From assembly GCA_905373785.1 (NCBI GenBank), contig CAJPUK010000124.1:1-6219 (forward strand): a DNA stretch of 6,219 bases, read 5' to 3'. Origin of the DNA: an uncultured Johnsonella sp. Its GTDB lineage: Bacteria > Bacillota > Clostridia > Lachnospirales > Lachnospiraceae. Within the stretch, counting starts at the first letter, position 1. Each line of letters opens with the position of its first letter. Both the position numbers and the translations under genes were made by a program. A model generated the notes under the pieces. That model saw nothing but the letters and a program-made list of their open reading frames with translations, was not told the origin of the DNA and ran no database searches. Positions 5,344 through 6,219 of the stretch are shown here, one piece after another.

Positions 5344-5372
5344 AATATAAGGTGGATTTGCTATTTTTTCAA
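5344..5372 (-). promoter_or_regulatory. Sigma-A type promoter of the Csm6-like gene
   Basis: Read leftward, a -35 box TTGAAA (5372-5367) and a -10 box TATATT (5349-5344) are separated by exactly 17 bases. Transcription would start near 5337, giving a leader of about 44 bases before the ribosome binding site and ATG at 5293. The upstream flank is very A/T rich, like an UP element. Confidence 0.65.
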
Positions 5373-5612
5373 TATTATTTTAAAATATTTTTAAGTATAT
5401 TTTACAAATATCAGATTCCTCTTGTGTTTGTTATAGTTTTTTATTGGATTATTTCTTTATTTTTTATACAAGGGATTAATGTTGTTGTTCAAAAATTTGA
5501 TAAAGTAATTTTATAGCTTACAGTTCAGGTAGGTCATTCATAATTCTTCAAAAAACATCTAACCTTTATCTACATACTGCTGCTTCATTTATATTACTTT
5601 TTAGTATTATTA
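5373..5612. other. AT-rich intergenic stretch without a recognisable gene
   Basis: Between the Csm6-like promoter and the 58-aa gene I see no open frame with a ribosome binding site on either strand, and no tRNA, repeat array or attachment-like site. The sequence is strongly AT-rich, with several T-runs. It may only be spacer left by insertion of the accessory genes. Confidence 0.5.
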
Positions 5613-5628
5613 AGCGACTTTTGCCGCT
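5613..5628 (-). terminator. Weak hairpin overlapping the stop codon of the 58-aa gene
   Basis: In the leftward RNA, AGCGGC-AAAA-GUCGCU forms a 6-bp stem (one G-U pair) with a four-base loop, starting at the TAG stop. The following bases are AT-rich (TAATAATACT) but lack a real U-run, so termination would be inefficient. The stem is clear; the role is inferred. Confidence 0.35.
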
Positions 5629-5803
5629 ACTCTTCCTCTCCCCTTTCCTTTTTTGCTGCTTGGAGTTCGAGGGCGGTTTTGGCGAGGCTTATAAGCCCCA
5701 GACCGAGGAGGGTTGCTGACAGTTGCCAGCCTTCGAGTTTTGTTTCTCTGACAAGGTCAGAGAGAAGGTTTGTGCTTGCCTGTGATATCATATCTTTTCC
5801 CAT
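5627..5803 (-). CDS. Small amphipathic/hydrophobic protein, unknown function (58 aa)
   Basis: The frame is open further upstream, but I place the start at the ATG at 5803 because AAGGAG lies about seven bases before it, and the upstream codons (basic, KIIKIKRR) have no ribosome binding site. The protein is MGKDMISQASTNLLSDLVRE, then a hydrophobic stretch WQLSATLLGLGLISLAKTAL (about 27-46), then a charged tail ending ERGEEE. The middle could form one short membrane helix or an amphipathic helix. Base composition is visibly more GC-rich than the flanks, hinting at a different origin. I do not recognise it. A toxin-like or structural peptide cannot be excluded. Confidence 0.5.
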   Translation of the reverse strand: MGKDMISQASTNLLSDLVRETKLEGWQLSATLLGLGLISLAKTALELQAAKKERGEEE

Positions 5804-5878
5804 AGTGATTCTCCTTTTTATCTTGATTATCTTACTTGTCCTTGTCAGTATTGCTTGCTTTTGTCTCACAACACTATG

Positions 5879-5891
5879 ATAACACAGTTAT
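5879..5891. repeat. Short perfect inverted repeat in the divergent intergenic region
   Basis: ATAAC-ACA-GTTAT, a 5-bp inverted repeat around three bases, lies between the leftward 58-aa gene and the rightward regulator-like gene. It could be an operator half-site pair, but such short AT-rich palindromes also occur by chance. Confidence 0.25.
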
Positions 5892-5893
5892 AT

Positions 5894-5933
5894 GTGGGTT
5901 AATATTCGTACTCTATGCTGAGCTATGACCCAC
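5894..5933 (+). promoter_or_regulatory. Inverted repeat, possible operator next to the promoter of the rightward gene
   Basis: GTGGGTTA (5894-5901) and TGACCCAC (5926-5933) are complementary over eight positions, with one G-U type pair, and are 24 bases apart. They end right beside the putative -35 region of the rightward gene. This is upstream of the expected transcription start, so a DNA operator fits better than a terminator or leader hairpin, although TTTTATT follows it. Confidence 0.35.
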
Positions 5934-5934
5934 T

Positions 5935-5962
5935 TTTATTACTGCAAAATAAGTGTTAAAAT
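5935..5962 (+). promoter_or_regulatory. Possible extended -10 promoter of the rightward gene
   Basis: TGT-TAAAAT (5954-5962) is an extended -10 box (TGn followed by a near-consensus hexamer). The best -35 candidate, TTTATT (5935-5940) at 16 bases, is poor, as is common for extended -10 promoters. Transcription would begin near 5969, about 48 bases before the ATG at 6017. Confidence 0.4.
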
Positions 5963-6016
5963 AGATTTTAAATAAAAATAACAACCACTTTTAGTCGTTT
6001 TTCTAAGGAGGTCATT

Positions 6017-6219
6017 ATGTCATATTTTGAAAAAATTGATATTTATATTCCTAAAAGAGTACATCAAACACTTAAAAATGATGCGGAACTTTTTGAAATA
6101 TTTAAAAAAGATAAGGGTAATAAGATAATGGAGATAAACCTAAATTCTTTTGTAAATATACTTATAAAAGAGTTTTATAATACTTATATACCTGAATATA
6201 ATGATTATTATGATAATAT
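6017..6219 (+). CDS. N-terminus of a probable ribbon-helix-helix / WYL-type regulator (partial)
   Basis: The only convincing rightward gene; 67 codons are present before the right edge. The ATG at 6017 follows AAGGAGG (6005-6011) with five bases between. The protein begins MSYFEKIDIYIPKRVHQTLK, continues through LFEIFKKDKG, then EINLNSFVNILIKEFYNTYI. The short beta segment (IDIYIPKRV) followed by two helices, with N-S-F-x-N-x-L-I in the second, is what I know from N-terminal ribbon-helix-helix domains of clostridial regulators that carry WYL domains further on. The WYL part would be outside the window, so that extension is inference. Divergent from the 58-aa gene, it probably controls itself and its neighbours. 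WYL proteins are often found beside CRISPR and other defence genes. Confidence 0.5.
   Translation, partial: MSYFEKIDIYIPKRVHQTLKNDAELFEIFKKDKGNKIMEINLNSFVNILIKEFYNTYIPEYNDYYDN

Noticed and set aside
5613..5628. Strong intrinsic terminator for the 58-aa gene
   Set aside because: The stem is good, but the required U-run is missing, so it is listed only as a weak hairpin.
5679..5879. Rightward 66-codon frame opposite the 58-aa gene
   Set aside because: It has no ribosome binding site, lies antisense to a gene with a good one, and has the hydrophobic Leu/Ile/Val-rich composition expected from reading the complementary strand.

Overview
The window looks like part of a prophage or related mobile element in a low-GC Gram-positive host, most likely a clostridial (Lachnospiraceae-like) bacterium. 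The evidence is AT-rich coding sequence, strong AGGAGG-type ribosome binding sites, occasional GTG/TTG starts, and small proteins of the kinds found in replication modules of Firmicutes phages. No tRNA, rRNA, CRISPR array, integrase or complete transposase was seen.

Layout: positions 1-4558 hold a tightly packed leftward (minus-strand) module. In transcription order it contains an IS30-type helix-turn-helix protein (4558-4364), a protein of unknown function with a possible winged-helix C-terminus (4351-3917), a gene-free and unusually GC-rich stretch of about 400 bases that looks like a structured RNA (3912-3500), an unknown 115-aa protein (3470-3123), a small membrane protein (3052-2846), a fragment resembling the N-terminus of a phage SNF2/DEAD helicase (2759-2382), a 60-aa protein (2398-2216), a zinc-ribbon protein (2209-1835), a long C5-cytosine DNA methyltransferase (1844-75), and the first 19 codons of a gene with a DnaQ-like exonuclease motif (59-1). 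Overlapping starts and stops suggest translational coupling along the operon.

Positions 4582-5803 differ in character. A 200-aa protein matches the CARF (cyclic oligoadenylate sensor) half of the type III-A CRISPR ribonuclease Csm6 but ends before the HEPN nuclease half. It has a good sigma-A type promoter, a strong ribosome binding site and two tandem intrinsic terminators, so it reads like a self-contained accessory unit (a 'moron') rather than a decayed remnant. No csm/cas10 genes are next to it. Upstream lie an AT-rich gap, a 58-aa small hydrophobic protein, and a divergent plus-strand gene running off the right end. Its N-terminus looks like a ribbon-helix-helix DNA-binding domain of the type found in front of WYL domains.

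The two most interesting items are the CARF-only Csm6 half, which could be a cyclic-oligoadenylate sponge or ring nuclease (a possible anti-type III CRISPR factor), and the structured non-coding RNA candidate with a possible pseudoknot. Family assignments come from motif recognition by eye, and no database search was run.
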